A DNA stretch of 64,000 nt from G963676095 sp963676095 (GCA_963676095.1 OY781040.1:372001-436000); one strand, 5' to 3'; shown: positions 14,073 through 23,224, counted from the first letter of the stretch. Translations and numbers: made by a program. The notes: generated by a model from the sequence alone, not told the origin.

Positions 14073-14924
14073 ATGAAAATAAAATCTCTTGGTAAAATAA
14101 GCTTCAACACAATATTCAAAGCATTCAACCAGGCTTTTGCCGGTTATGAAGTTCAGTTAAACAGCGCACAGCTTCAAACCATGTTAAAAAGACGTGGCTT
14201 TAATCCGGAGTTATCTTTCGCCGCTTTTGACAGAGATGAAATAATAGCCTTCACGCTTAATGGTACCGGAGATTTTAACGGAATACCGACAGCTTATGAT
14301 ACAGGAACAGGGACACTGAAGGATTATAGGGGAAAAGGGTTAGCCACAAAAATTTTCGAATATTCTATCCCTTATTTGAGGAAGATGAATATTGAGCAAT
14401 ATCTGCTGGAGGTATTGCAACATAATACAAAGGCCGTTTCTGTTTACAAACATCTTGGGTTTGAAGTAACCCGCGAATTCAACTATTTTATACAAAAAAA
14501 TGAAGAAATCAATATTGAAATCAAAACCGTTAATGTCCCCTGTTCGATTAAACCAACCGACATTGAGAGATTCAGCTCAATTTCAGATTTCCGGGATTTT
14601 TATCCTTCATGGCAGAATAGCTTCGAATCCATAAAAAGGGCGACTGATGATTTTGTTAATCTGGGTGCATTTGCAGAAAAAAAACTTATCGGGTATTGCA
14701 TTTTTGAACCTGCTTCCGGAGATATTACCCAAATAGCGGTTGAAAAACAAAACAGAAGAAAAGGAATTGCGACATCATTACTAAAAGAAGTAGTCAAATT
14801 AAATAAAAATGGTACTGTTAAAATTGTAAATACAGATATTTTGTGCAGTTCAATCACCAATTTTCTGAAGGCAAAAAATATAGCTGTAAAAGGGAAACAA
14901 TTTGAAATGATAAAAAAGATATAA
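14073..14924 (+). CDS. GNAT-family N-acetyltransferase with two GNAT domains
   Basis: 283 residues. The first GNAT domain (about 1-150) has the acetyl-CoA loop YRGKGLATKIFEYSIPYL and the beta-strand region YLLEVLQHNTKAVSVYKHLGFEV. The second (about 165-283) repeats the pattern with DITQIAVEKQNRRKGIATSLLKEVVKL, the Q/RxxGxA motif. Tandem GNAT proteins acetylate small molecules or peptides; the substrate cannot be inferred. It stands alone, with tandem array B about 270 bp upstream and array C just downstream. Confidence 0.88.
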   Translation: MKIKSLGKISFNTIFKAFNQAFAGYEVQLNSAQLQTMLKRRGFNPELSFAAFDRDEIIAFTLNGTGDFNGIPTAYDTGTGTLKDYRGKGLATKIFEYSIPYLRKMNIEQYLLEVLQHNTKAVSVYKHLGFEVTREFNYFIQKNEEINIEIKTVNVPCSIKPTDIERFSSISDFRDFYPSWQNSFESIKRATDDFVNLGAFAEKKLIGYCIFEPASGDITQIAVEKQNRRKGIATSLLKEVVKLNKNGTVKIVNTDILCSSITNFLKAKNIAVKGKQFEMIKKI

Positions 14925-14995
14925 AATATTCTTAGTATTTATGAGCTAAAGTATAATAACAACACACCCCTAATAATTTATACTTATCTCCAATT

Positions 14996-15052
14996 TAGGG
15001 AAAGCCCTACTTCATTTAGGGAAAACCCTCCGTCCGGATTAGGGGTACCCCT
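14996..15052. repeat. Array C: three AGGG...CCCT mini-hairpins in tandem
   Basis: TAGGG-aaag-CCCTA at 14996-15009, AGGG-aaaa-CCCT at 15018-15029 and the palindrome AGGGG-TA-CCCCT at 15041-15052. Repeat starts are 21 and 23 bp apart, roughly two helical turns. The array ends 24 bp upstream of a TAAGTTTG box (15077-15084) that precedes the stress-protein genes, so it occupies the position of upstream operator sites. Confidence 0.7.
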
Positions 15053-15076
15053 TCCATAAATCTGCCCGAAACTGCC

Positions 15077-15084
15077 TAAGTTTG
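15077..15084 (+). promoter_or_regulatory. -7 box upstream of the universal stress protein genes
   Basis: TAAGTTTG matches TAnnTTTG and lies 22 nt upstream of the first start codon. No good -33 element is visible; the mini-hairpin array C lies just upstream. Confidence 0.45.
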
Positions 15085-15106
15085 GATAAATACTAATTCC
15101 TGACTA

Positions 15107-15928
15107 ATGCATAGCAAAAGACCCGGTGAAAAAAACAAGAATGTCATTATTCTATCCGACTTTACGGAAGGTGCCTGGGAGTCGGTAGTTTTTTCCTGTG
15201 TAAATTTTATTACCAGCAACCACGGGGTCGTTTTTGTGCAAACATACTGTAAACCCAAATGCGGCCAGTCATTACTAAAAAATATTGTTCCGGTAATGAA
15301 GCAAATTGTCAAAAACGAATTGCTGGAACTAAAACTAAAAACAATGCAGGAATTCCAGCTTGAAGAATCGCAGATTTTTATTCACCCGTTCGAAGGCGAC
15401 TGGTTCTCCTTCTTCAACACCGGACAGGAAGCATTATTCCCGGAATTGTTAGTATTAAGCATGAAGAAAGCTTTTCCTGAAGCCTGCTGTTCCTTCCTTG
15501 GAAAAATTCAAAAGCTGGCCACACTGACCACAAAGCCCTTGTTTATTTTGCCCAGTTTGTTTGTTCCCGGCAAATTGAGACAAATCTTACTTCTTACAGG
15601 AAAAAAGATGTCTTCTCTTGGTAAAATAGAAGACCACCAATCAGTTTGTACACTGGCCCAAAGCACCAGGATCGACCTGCGGATATTGCTGGATGAAGTT
15701 CCTTCTTTTTCTCCGTTTTCTTCGGAACAGGAACAAAACCCAACGCAATTACAGCTGCAATCCAGACAAACGGTTCACCTGAAAGATACTCCTCAACTTC
15801 TTAGAGAAACCAGTGAATATGACCTGGTTATCATCGATCATGATTTATTGCAATCATCGTTTGCCAAAGTATTAAACCTAAAAAAGTGGTTTAGAAACAA
15901 GTATGCAACCCCCGTCTTAATTTGTTAA
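15107..15928 (+). CDS. Universal stress protein-like, two-domain, divergent
   Basis: 273 residues. The opening NKNVIILSDFTEGAWESVVFSCVNFITSNHGVVFVQTY has the UspA strand-helix-strand pattern (V-I-L-D-T-----A---A). The C-terminus ends with EYDLVIIDHDLLQSS...NKYATPVLIC, matching the D-L-I-V-G / PVL-V end of Usp domains. The ATP-binding GxxGxG of nucleotide-binding Usp proteins is not present, so it is probably a non-nucleotide or degenerate member. The next Usp gene follows after 2 bp. These two genes lead into V-type ATPase remnants, suggesting a former stress/bioenergetic operon. Confidence 0.7.
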   Translation: MHSKRPGEKNKNVIILSDFTEGAWESVVFSCVNFITSNHGVVFVQTYCKPKCGQSLLKNIVPVMKQIVKNELLELKLKTMQEFQLEESQIFIHPFEGDWFSFFNTGQEALFPELLVLSMKKAFPEACCSFLGKIQKLATLTTKPLFILPSLFVPGKLRQILLLTGKKMSSLGKIEDHQSVCTLAQSTRIDLRILLDEVPSFSPFSSEQEQNPTQLQLQSRQTVHLKDTPQLLRETSEYDLVIIDHDLLQSSFAKVLNLKKWFRNKYATPVLIC

Positions 15929-15930
15929 CA

Positions 15931-16857
15931 ATGCAGGAAGCAAACATCCATAATATTCTGGTTCCGGTAACTTTAGACGAACACGGAATTAATTCGATCA
16001 AACAGGCCTTGATTATACAGGCCAGGTTTGGTTCGCAAATAACACTGCTTTATGTTATTCCCCGGTATAACAGGCTTGGCAAATACATCAGCCCCTCGAA
16101 ACTACCCGAATATAAAAAACGGTCGTTTTTTAAATTTGCCCGGTTCGTCAATCGTTTTTTCAACTACAATATCCCCCCATACATCCATTTGAAGATGCAA
16201 CAGGGCGGCCTGATAAAAATATTGGTTTTATTCATTTACCGGGCAGCATATGATCTGATCATCATCAACAAAAAAATGGAAGACCGCCCCGAAATGCAAA
16301 AAAAATGGGAAAACCAGATCAGGATAATTGTCAGGGAAGCCTATTGCCCGGTAATCACTTTCAACGGCATCCCCACAAAAGCTAAAAAAAACCAGATTCT
16401 CGTCCCTATAGATATCTGCAGACGCCATAAACACAACATTGTCTGGGCTGCCAAACTTGCCCGGGAATATGGTGCGGGTATTCATCTCGTATCAGTATTG
16501 AATGAAAAGATAGTCAGGGAAAAAAGTCATATTAACTTCAAAATATGGAAGATAAACGAATTGCTGGATAAACAAAAAATTCCTTCCAAAATAAGTTTTC
16601 TTCGGGGAGATGAAAAAAACAAACATCAACTGATTTCCGATTTTATCAATGCGAGCAAACCGGACCTGGTTATAATTATGACCCATCAGGAAGTATTACT
16701 GAACATCAACAGTATCGGAGAAATGGCCTCCAGTGTCATCAGGAATTCGGAATATCCGGTTTTTTCGATCACTCCCAAAAAAGAATCATTATTCTCAATT
16801 CTGATTGACATTTTAAAAGACATGAATAAAAGAAAAAAATATGAATACAAAAATTAA
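15931..16857 (+). CDS. Tandem universal stress protein (UspA) domains
   Basis: 308 residues from the ATG at 15931; a TTG three codons earlier could also serve. Domain one is NILVPVTLDEHGINSIKQALIIQARFGSQITLLYVIPRY to YCPVITFNG. Domain two is KNQILVPIDICRRHKHNIVWAAKLAREYGAGIHLVSVLNE to KPDLVIIMTHQE...GEMASSVIRNSEYPVFSITP. Two Usp folds in one chain is a common arrangement. Its last 17 bases overlap the start of the V-ATPase subunit E fragment, consistent with an old operon. Confidence 0.85.
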   Translation: MQEANIHNILVPVTLDEHGINSIKQALIIQARFGSQITLLYVIPRYNRLGKYISPSKLPEYKKRSFFKFARFVNRFFNYNIPPYIHLKMQQGGLIKILVLFIYRAAYDLIIINKKMEDRPEMQKKWENQIRIIVREAYCPVITFNGIPTKAKKNQILVPIDICRRHKHNIVWAAKLAREYGAGIHLVSVLNEKIVREKSHINFKIWKINELLDKQKIPSKISFLRGDEKNKHQLISDFINASKPDLVIIMTHQEVLLNINSIGEMASSVIRNSEYPVFSITPKKESLFSILIDILKDMNKRKKYEYKN

Positions 16858-17179
16858 AGAACTAACAGAAAGTATCTATAACGAAGGTATCGAAAAAGCA
16901 AAAAAAGAAGGTGATCTGCTGGTTGCCAAAGCGATGGAAGAAGCTGAAGGGATATTGGCCGGAGCCAGCCAAAAGGCTGAAGTAATCATAGCTGACGCCA
17001 AGTCAGAATCAGCAAAAATTTATAACTCGATGCAAGATGAACTGGATGCTGTTTCAAAACAAATGATTGAGATCACTAAACAACAGATAAGCAACGTAGT
17101 AACCACAAGACTGAGCAAAGAGCTTGCCGCACATGCAACAGCCGATCCACAACTGCTTCATGAAATGATGCTGAAGTGA
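16841..17179 (+). pseudogene. V-type ATP synthase subunit E, truncated
   Basis: 112 residues: MNTKIKELTESIYNEGIEKAKKEGDLLVAKAMEEAEGILAGASQKAEVIIADAKSESAKIYNSMQDEL. This is the long alanine/lysine/glutamate-rich helix of V/A-type ATPase subunit E (peripheral stalk). The family protein is about 190-210 residues, so the C-terminal globular domain is missing. The stop falls exactly where subunit B sequence starts on the plus strand, indicating a deletion that removed the end of E, the following small gene and subunit A, and the start of B. Confidence 0.75.
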
Positions 17180-17757
17180 TTTTTACAGGCCAGGCCCCAT
17201 GGTTGCCCTTAAGCGAACACATGACCGGACGTTTTTTCGATGCTTTTGGTGCACCCATTGACGGACTCCCGGCAATTGAAGGCCGCCCATACCCTATTGG
17301 CGGGCCATCGGTCAATCCGGTCCGGCGCAAGCAGCCAAACGAATTTATCGCTACCGGTCTTGCAGGTATCGATCTGAACAATTCCCTGGTCTCTGTCCAG
17401 AAAATTCCATTCTTCGCTGATCCGGACCAGCCCCACAATCAGGTACTCGCCCCGATCGCTTTGCGGGCCAAGGTAGACAAGATTATTTTGGGAGGGATGG
17501 GGCTCACCGGCGATGACTACCTTTTCTTTAAACATACGTTTGAGAAAGGATACGGGCAGTCTAAAATTATCGGCTTCATCAATACAACCGATAAGTCGCC
17601 TATTGAAATGCTGCTGATCCCCGATATGGCCCTGGCAGCCGCAGAATATTACGCTGTGGAAAAGAAAGAAAAGGTGCTGGTATTGCTGACAGACATGACC
17701 CAGTACGTCGATTTAATACGCATTGAATTTATACATAATGCAATTCGTTTTATTTGA
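17176..17757 (+). pseudogene. V-type ATP synthase subunit B, fragment truncated at both ends
   Basis: From a GTG at 17176 the frame reads VIFTGQAPWLPLSEHMTGRFFDAFGAPIDGLPAIEGRPYPIGGPSVNPVRRKQPNEFIATGLAGIDLNNSLVSVQKIPFFADPDQPHNQVLAPIALRAKVDKIILGGMGLTGDDYLFFKHTFE, then DMALAAAEYYAVEKKEKVLVLLTDMTQYVDLIR. This is the central part of V-ATPase subunit B (about 435-470 residues when whole). The N-terminal beta-barrel and everything after TDMTQYVD are lost, and the last 14 codons are unrelated. Subunits A, D, I and K are not in the window. Confidence 0.8.
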
Positions 17758-17963
17758 AATGCCGAAATGATTTCCCGTACCAGAGAAATTGCTTCAGACA
17801 TTTTTTTTTCAAACAAATATGTCGCCTGCCTTTACCTAATCCCGCAAAATTCACTCAAATACCAATAAATGCATCAGCAAATAGACATTAGAAACAACAG
17901 AAACAGTCCTTCTCCATTTTACGTCTTCGTGTCCAGGAATAGGATATCCGGAGGGGAATGTCA

Positions 17964-18614
17964 TCAAAAATCGACCAACTGGTTTTTAAAGGCATAAATC
18001 ACGAGGTTAACGGTATTTTGAGTATTGGTTTTTTGGAAAAGGATACTTTTATATTTTTCGACTGTTTTCACACTTACAAAAGTCGAATCCGCTATTTGCT
18101 CATTGCTCAGTCCTTTGCAGATAAGCTTGAGAATTTCGGTTTCACGTGCTGTAAAATCGTGTTTTTCCGGACGATCACGCTGATTGCGAAACTGCTTTAT
18201 ATTGGACAAAAGCATACCGACAATTTCTTCTGAAAAATAATTCCCTCCATAATATACCCGGTGGATCGCTTTATCAAACTCATCGAGTTCCGAATTTTTC
18301 AGCATATATCCCTCTACCCCGGCCATAATCATCTGCTCAATATACTCTTCCTCCAGAAAAGTTGTCAGTATAATAATTTTTAAATCAGGATTTTGCTGCA
18401 ATGCTAGTTTTGTGGCTTCCAGTCCGTTAATTTTTGGCATATTGATATCCATAAAAATAATATCAGGCGTTTTTGTCTTGATCAAATCCAAAAATTCAGC
18501 GCCATTGGAAGCTTCACCCAAAAGTTCCAGATTGGGAAAACGCGATAACAACAGTTTTAAGCCATCACGAAATATTTTATGATCATCAACAATTATTAGT
18601 GAAATCTTTTCCAT
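17964..18614 (-). CDS. NarL/LuxR-type response regulator
   Basis: 216 residues: an N-terminal receiver domain (acidic pair Asp10/Asp11, phospho-acceptor Asp56 in IIFMDINMP, Lys about 106 in GYMLK) and a C-terminal LuxR helix-turn-helix (about 153-210: FTARETEILKLICKGLSNEQIADSTFVSVKTVEKYKSILFQKTNTQN). It is the output half of the two-component pair with the upstream kinase; the reading frames overlap by 29 bp, so the two are co-translated. Targets unknown. Confidence 0.93.
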   Translation of the reverse strand: MEKISLIIVDDHKIFRDGLKLLLSRFPNLELLGEASNGAEFLDLIKTKTPDIIFMDINMPKINGLEATKLALQQNPDLKIIILTTFLEEEYIEQMIMAGVEGYMLKNSELDEFDKAIHRVYYGGNYFSEEIVGMLLSNIKQFRNQRDRPEKHDFTARETEILKLICKGLSNEQIADSTFVSVKTVEKYKSILFQKTNTQNTVNLVIYAFKNQLVDF

Positions 18615-19887
18615 TTTCTTCTGCTGTTCTACCTGTTCTTCTTTCTGTCTGCTTTGTAATCCGGAACTGAAGCTGAATATCCAGTCCTTTACCAGGAGCC
18701 GTTTTTATCTGGTAACTCCCGCCAAGAGATTCTGTCCGGTTTTTTATACTTTTTAAACCGATCTTATCCTTCCCGTTATCCTGAACCGAATTCATGCCGA
18801 AGCCAATGCCATCGTCATGATATGTCAGCATAACCGTATTTTTTGAGCTTTTCAGTACCATTTTAACAATAGACGCCTGGGAATGCTTTAATGCGTTGTT
18901 GGTTAATTCGCTAAAAATACGGAACAGGATCAGTTCTGTCCCCGGCGATAATTCCTGACTGAACCGCTTTGCATCAAATTCAAAGCTGCTTTTACCCAGT
19001 TTGCCCATCCGCTCGCACATCCGCTGCACAGATTCCACCAGTCCATATTTTGTAAGAGCCAAAGGAGCAAGGTTGTTTATTACTGCTTTTACCCTTTGGA
19101 GCGAAGTATCTGAAAGTTGCCGCAAATTCGTAATTTGTAAAGAGACATCCTTGCCTTCACGAAATTCAGCCTCCATAATTTTCAGATAAAGATTGATACA
19201 TGAAAGGATGCCTCCAAGATCATCGTGTAAATCTGCAGCAATACGGCTACGTTCTTTTTGCTCGGTTTCAACTGTCTTTTCCACCAGCCAAAGCTCCGTT
19301 ATTCTCAATCGGTTAATCAATTTTGAAATGCATACAAAACTAACAAGCAGTGCAATGAAAGCCCCCAACTTAAAAAAGAAGGATATTAATTTGAAATCAC
19401 GGTTCTCATGGGACAGATATTTTTGCAGGCCGCTCTCGAATTCCTTGAACTGGATGTTGTACATGACAAACAGTTCATTGAGCTTTCGCTGGTTTTCTTT
19501 ATTAGGAATGGAAGAGCGACTGGTAAAGAACGATTCAATTTCCTGCAAATACTTCTTCATATAAGGAACATGAATGATAAATCCTTCCGGAGATTGAGGA
19601 TCAACCCGCGTTACGTCTTTACCTGTATTATGAATAATGGAGTCAAAATTTTGTTCTGCAATTTTGAGGTGATCAATAAATAAAAAAACAGACACGGTAT
19701 CGCCGCTTAAAAGAAAATTCTCCCTGAATTTTTGCGATAGAAAAAATTCATTTTTTGTATTCTCTGCCAAATTGAGAATAGCGCCATGTCTTTTTTCGAG
19801 CGACATTCCCACCGAAAAGATAAATAAAACCACTACCAGAGAGAAACTTCCCCAGATAATAAGAATGATATTTGCTTTTCGCCTCAT
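18586..19887 (-). CDS. NarX-like sensor histidine kinase (HisKA_3)
   Basis: 433 residues. Two membrane segments (about 8-28 and 168-188) enclose an extracytoplasmic helical sensor of roughly 140 residues with no recognised fold. The phospho-acceptor is His221 in RSRIAADLHDDLGGILS, the HisKA_3 pattern. The ATPase domain shows ELTNNALKHSQAS (N box), YHDDGIGFGM (G1) and KDKIGLKSIKNRTESLGGSYQIKTAPGKGLDIQLQF (G2). It pairs with the NarL-type regulator whose frame it overlaps. The signal is not predictable from sequence. Confidence 0.92.
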   Translation of the reverse strand: MRRKANIILIIWGSFSLVVVLFIFSVGMSLEKRHGAILNLAENTKNEFFLSQKFRENFLLSGDTVSVFLFIDHLKIAEQNFDSIIHNTGKDVTRVDPQSPEGFIIHVPYMKKYLQEIESFFTSRSSIPNKENQRKLNELFVMYNIQFKEFESGLQKYLSHENRDFKLISFFFKLGAFIALLVSFVCISKLINRLRITELWLVEKTVETEQKERSRIAADLHDDLGGILSCINLYLKIMEAEFREGKDVSLQITNLRQLSDTSLQRVKAVINNLAPLALTKYGLVESVQRMCERMGKLGKSSFEFDAKRFSQELSPGTELILFRIFSELTNNALKHSQASIVKMVLKSSKNTVMLTYHDDGIGFGMNSVQDNGKDKIGLKSIKNRTESLGGSYQIKTAPGKGLDIQLQFRITKQTERRTGRTAEENGKDFTNNC

Positions 19888-19971
19888 CTGTACCTCGTTT
19901 AGAAAAATGCTTCTTAGGATTATACAGTAGCATAGAGCCTGGTATCCTGCCGCAATTATTGCACTAATGTA

Positions 19972-20190
19972 CTAATTATTAAGCAAACGACCTGTACCCT
20001 TTGCTTCAAACCGTACGCGGGTTTCCCGTTCATACAGCTTAATAAAGAAATTCGCCCTGTTGCGTTCACATGGAACTTCAAGCTTGCATTTCGATCGATG
20101 CCCGGCAGGTATTTTTAACTGATCAGATTTTTGAACAGATATGAGCAAAGCCTTTTCTGTCTGACTGCGGCTCCGGAACAGGCGGACTTA
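19972..20190 (-). pseudogene. Open minus-strand remnant, unknown gene
   Basis: About 66 codons without an ATG, ending KSDQLKIPAGHRSKCKLEVPCERNRANFFIKLYERETRVRFEAKGTGRLLNN then TAG. Composition and reading look protein-like, but I do not recognise the family and no promoter or start is present. It is probably the 3' end of a lost gene. The rest of 19888-20255 shows no other signal. Confidence 0.3.
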
Positions 20191-20255
20191 CTGATGCTAT
20201 ATAAAATAAAACCCAGGCCAAAAATGACCTGGGTACCCCATTCTGTTTCTTCATT

Positions 20256-22805
20256 TCACAAATACTTAGAAAGAAGTTCTTTGAGTTTTGCATTGCCTGT
20301 ATGCGGAAGATCAGGATTAATAATCTGCCCGTCTTTTCCAACCAGGATATAACGTGGAATTCCGCTGATGTTAAACCTGCCGCACAGGTAATTCCACTCG
20401 TCTGAAGTAACGCGGTAGTGCTCACCTTTAATGTCGGGGATCATATTCTTCCACGTGTTTTCAGGAGATGAAGGCCCGGTGATGTAAATAAACACAATAT
20501 TCTGTCCCTGCATCTCTTCTTTTAGGGGTTTAATCTGTTCAATTCCGGATCGGCACGGACCGCACCACGTTGCCCAGAAATCAACATACACCAGTTTCCC
20601 TTCATATTTTTTCACAATAGCCTCAAATAATTTATCACCTGCATTGGAAGGCGCTTCATTAATTGTATAACCTGTTTTCTGCTTGTTCTGTGCTATTTTT
20701 GCCAGCGTGGCATTATTACAGGTTTCCAGATAAGCGGCAATACCGGGCACAACAAATTCCTTTTGCAGATCTGCCAGTTGGTTACCACTGACAGGTGTCA
20801 TTTCAGCCACTATGCCCCGGCAGAAATCCTGCGATGTCATGATGTCGGTAGCCAGCCCGGGGTCAATTCCGAATTTATCATGCAGGTTTTTGTTGCGCTC
20901 TTGTCTTATTCTCTGTTCAAGATAAGGTTGCATCAACGAACTAAACCGTTGATTAAATTTAGAAATAGAATCACCATTAGCCTGATTAAGTACACGAATC
21001 TGTGCCATTTCAGGCATTTGAAAGGTCTTTTCACTGGCAGCAATAAGATTTTTCTCTTCATCCGTTAAGCTGACTCCCTTTTTGGTCAGATACGCTGAAA
21101 AAGTGTCTAAAGAGGTGGGGGCAGTATCATGAACCTTCTGAAAATCCGAAAACTCTTGTTCATATTTGTGGTAAAAGGACTGTACCTGCTGACCATATTG
21201 CCTGTTAAAGTCTGAGACTACAGGAAGATGGTTCAGCGAGTCGATTTGCAAGATTACAGCAAGTGTTTTTTCTTCATTCTCCGAAAATTTATAGCCGGTA
21301 GCCTTTAGATGGCGGTAAAAATCGTTGGACGAGACAACCAGGCTTTCCCCCCTGACCTCTTTGAGATATTTCAAACGATTGATGAAAATTCCGTAAGAGC
21401 CGGAACACAAGGCAATTGGGTCGTTAACCAGTCCGGGGGTCAGAAAACTGAAAAAGGAAGCATCCAATGTGTCCATCGGAATAACCGCATTACGGTCGGA
21501 GTAGGATATATTATGTTTTTGGCGATAGGCATACTCGTAGTCCATCCCGTATCCCAAAATATCAGCAGCGTAATTGTAGCTAATGTTTGCCCGGGTAACC
21601 TGGATTGATTTACCGGAATAATGTCCGGTGTTGACTGAATCCTGAAGCGTATGCAGATCCTTCTCCCATCTGGTCATCAGGTAGGTTTTATAAGCCGGAG
21701 CGGAAAGTCCCAGAAGCTTTTCCTGTTGTTCCTGATAATTATTTGTGAAGCTAGCCTTCAATTGTTTTAATTCGTTGTTTAAACCGGCTGATTCGCCCAT
21801 GTAAAGCTCTTTACCATTCGGAATTGCATAAATAAACAACGGCTTACCGGGTTCCAGATAAATCGTGTTGCCAAGAAATGCCGCCTCACAATAGATAGGT
21901 TGCGGATGAGTCAGTGCAATTTGTGTAGAAAAGGTACCATCATTTTTTATCTCAACTGTTTGTGAATTTTGTTTTCCTGACAAAATATCATCGACATAAA
22001 CCATAAAGGTTTGAACGCCCGCCCTTGGAGTATAATGGGCTATATAACCGCTTAATAACGTCGTATCGGGCCTGAATTCTATTTTGCCAAAACTTTCCTG
22101 CTTATTTACTGAGGATTCTTTTGCTTCATTCTTCGTAAACAGGACCGGTGTACTGTTCGGAAGTTCAATAAGGCATGTCTCACCTTTGCCTGCTTTAACT
22201 GTCAAGTCGATTTGCTTACCATTGGCAATCAGGCTTATATTTCCCTTACCCTTTTTTAAATCAATATTTTTGTAAGCCCAAAGCTGTCCCTTATAAATAG
22301 TTGCAGAGTCCAGAAAACTTATTGTCCATTGACCGGTACCCTGCCGGAACCAATTACCGCTAAGCCATTTGGGGACCATGGAATATTCGGCCTGTGGATT
22401 CAAAAGAATATCGAAAACAAACCAGTTGCCCCCCTCATTTCCTTCGCCGTAATCCAGAAAAGATACGGAATCCGCTACATCAGGAAATACAAGGGCGTAA
22501 TCGATTTGCCCGCTTTCATCAAGTGTATACTGTTTATTCAGAGGTATATTTTGTGCTTTCTTTACGTAAAATCGTTCTTTGCCTCCGACAGGTTGTATAT
22601 AGCTTTCCCCGGGGATGTAAATCCAAACCCCAGGCATTGACTCGTAATGAAAAAATAAAGTGGTGGTTGAATCCGTCCGCTCAATTTTTGTAATCTGTAG
22701 TCCTCGTGCCGTTGAAATACCTGTTGTAGGGGTATTCACGATTTGCTGACTGTGAGCTGTTGCGGCTATTAAGACCGCAATCAAAAATAAGAGTTTTGTT
22801 TTCAT
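20256..22805 (-). CDS. Large TlpA-like thioredoxin-domain protein
   Basis: 849 residues with a signal peptide (MKTKLLFLIAVLIAATAHSQ). The C-terminal 140 residues form a TlpA/ResA-type thioredoxin domain: LVYVDFWATWCGPCRSGIEQIKPL with the CGPC redox centre, then FNISGIPRYILVGKDGQII with the cis-proline. About 700 residues precede it, including an Ig-like first third and a helical middle; typical Bacteroidota TlpA proteins are 350-480 residues. It is probably a periplasmic or outer-membrane-facing thiol:disulfide protein. It is the only gene in its transcript. Confidence 0.85.
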   Translation of the reverse strand: MKTKLLFLIAVLIAATAHSQQIVNTPTTGISTARGLQITKIERTDSTTTLFFHYESMPGVWIYIPGESYIQPVGGKERFYVKKAQNIPLNKQYTLDESGQIDYALVFPDVADSVSFLDYGEGNEGGNWFVFDILLNPQAEYSMVPKWLSGNWFRQGTGQWTISFLDSATIYKGQLWAYKNIDLKKGKGNISLIANGKQIDLTVKAGKGETCLIELPNSTPVLFTKNEAKESSVNKQESFGKIEFRPDTTLLSGYIAHYTPRAGVQTFMVYVDDILSGKQNSQTVEIKNDGTFSTQIALTHPQPIYCEAAFLGNTIYLEPGKPLFIYAIPNGKELYMGESAGLNNELKQLKASFTNNYQEQQEKLLGLSAPAYKTYLMTRWEKDLHTLQDSVNTGHYSGKSIQVTRANISYNYAADILGYGMDYEYAYRQKHNISYSDRNAVIPMDTLDASFFSFLTPGLVNDPIALCSGSYGIFINRLKYLKEVRGESLVVSSNDFYRHLKATGYKFSENEEKTLAVILQIDSLNHLPVVSDFNRQYGQQVQSFYHKYEQEFSDFQKVHDTAPTSLDTFSAYLTKKGVSLTDEEKNLIAASEKTFQMPEMAQIRVLNQANGDSISKFNQRFSSLMQPYLEQRIRQERNKNLHDKFGIDPGLATDIMTSQDFCRGIVAEMTPVSGNQLADLQKEFVVPGIAAYLETCNNATLAKIAQNKQKTGYTINEAPSNAGDKLFEAIVKKYEGKLVYVDFWATWCGPCRSGIEQIKPLKEEMQGQNIVFIYITGPSSPENTWKNMIPDIKGEHYRVTSDEWNYLCGRFNISGIPRYILVGKDGQIINPDLPHTGNAKLKELLSKYL

Positions 22806-23193
22806 CTGTTAGTTTAAATTGATTATTTTTTCACTAAGTTATCACAAAAAACATTAAATAGAAGTAAAATATATATAAATTTTTCGATCTCTTACATTAT
22901 ACTCCATGACCATCCGGCATCCTTAACCAAAGCTTCCTGGTGCTGAAGCTTCCAGTTGAGAACTTCCCCTCTTAAATAACGAAACAGCAGGCCCGGCTCT
23001 TCCAGGCAGAATCATTTTTAACAGAAGTACAACGTCTGTTGTGGATACCCTAACAGACTTCCCCTATTCTTAACGGTCTGTCTTTCTCCTGCCATTATTT
23101 TAAACAAGACACTGAATATTTAATTATCATAAATAAATATTATATGTATTATTAAATTCATTAAAGTCTATTTAAAATAATAAAATAAAAGTT
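22806..23193. other. Intergenic: unidentified short minus-strand remnant
   Basis: Part of a 716-bp gene-free interval. On the minus strand about 22896-23015 reads EEPGLLFRYLRGEVLNWKLQHQEALVKDAGWSWSIM and a stop, which looks like the tail of a lost gene; I do not recognise it. The remainder is strongly AT-rich with no dyads of note. Confidence 0.3.
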
Positions 23194-23224
23194 TTTGACA
23201 CATTTCATGAAACGTATAATTTTG
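23194..23224 (+). promoter_or_regulatory. Promoter of the GH30 gene
   Basis: TTTG at 23194-23197, a 19-bp spacer, then TAATTTTG at 23217-23224: an ideal Bacteroidota -33/-7 pair. The predicted start site, about 23231, would leave an untranslated leader of about 290 nt before the GH30 start codon. That is unusually long and could hold regulatory structure. Confidence 0.7.
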
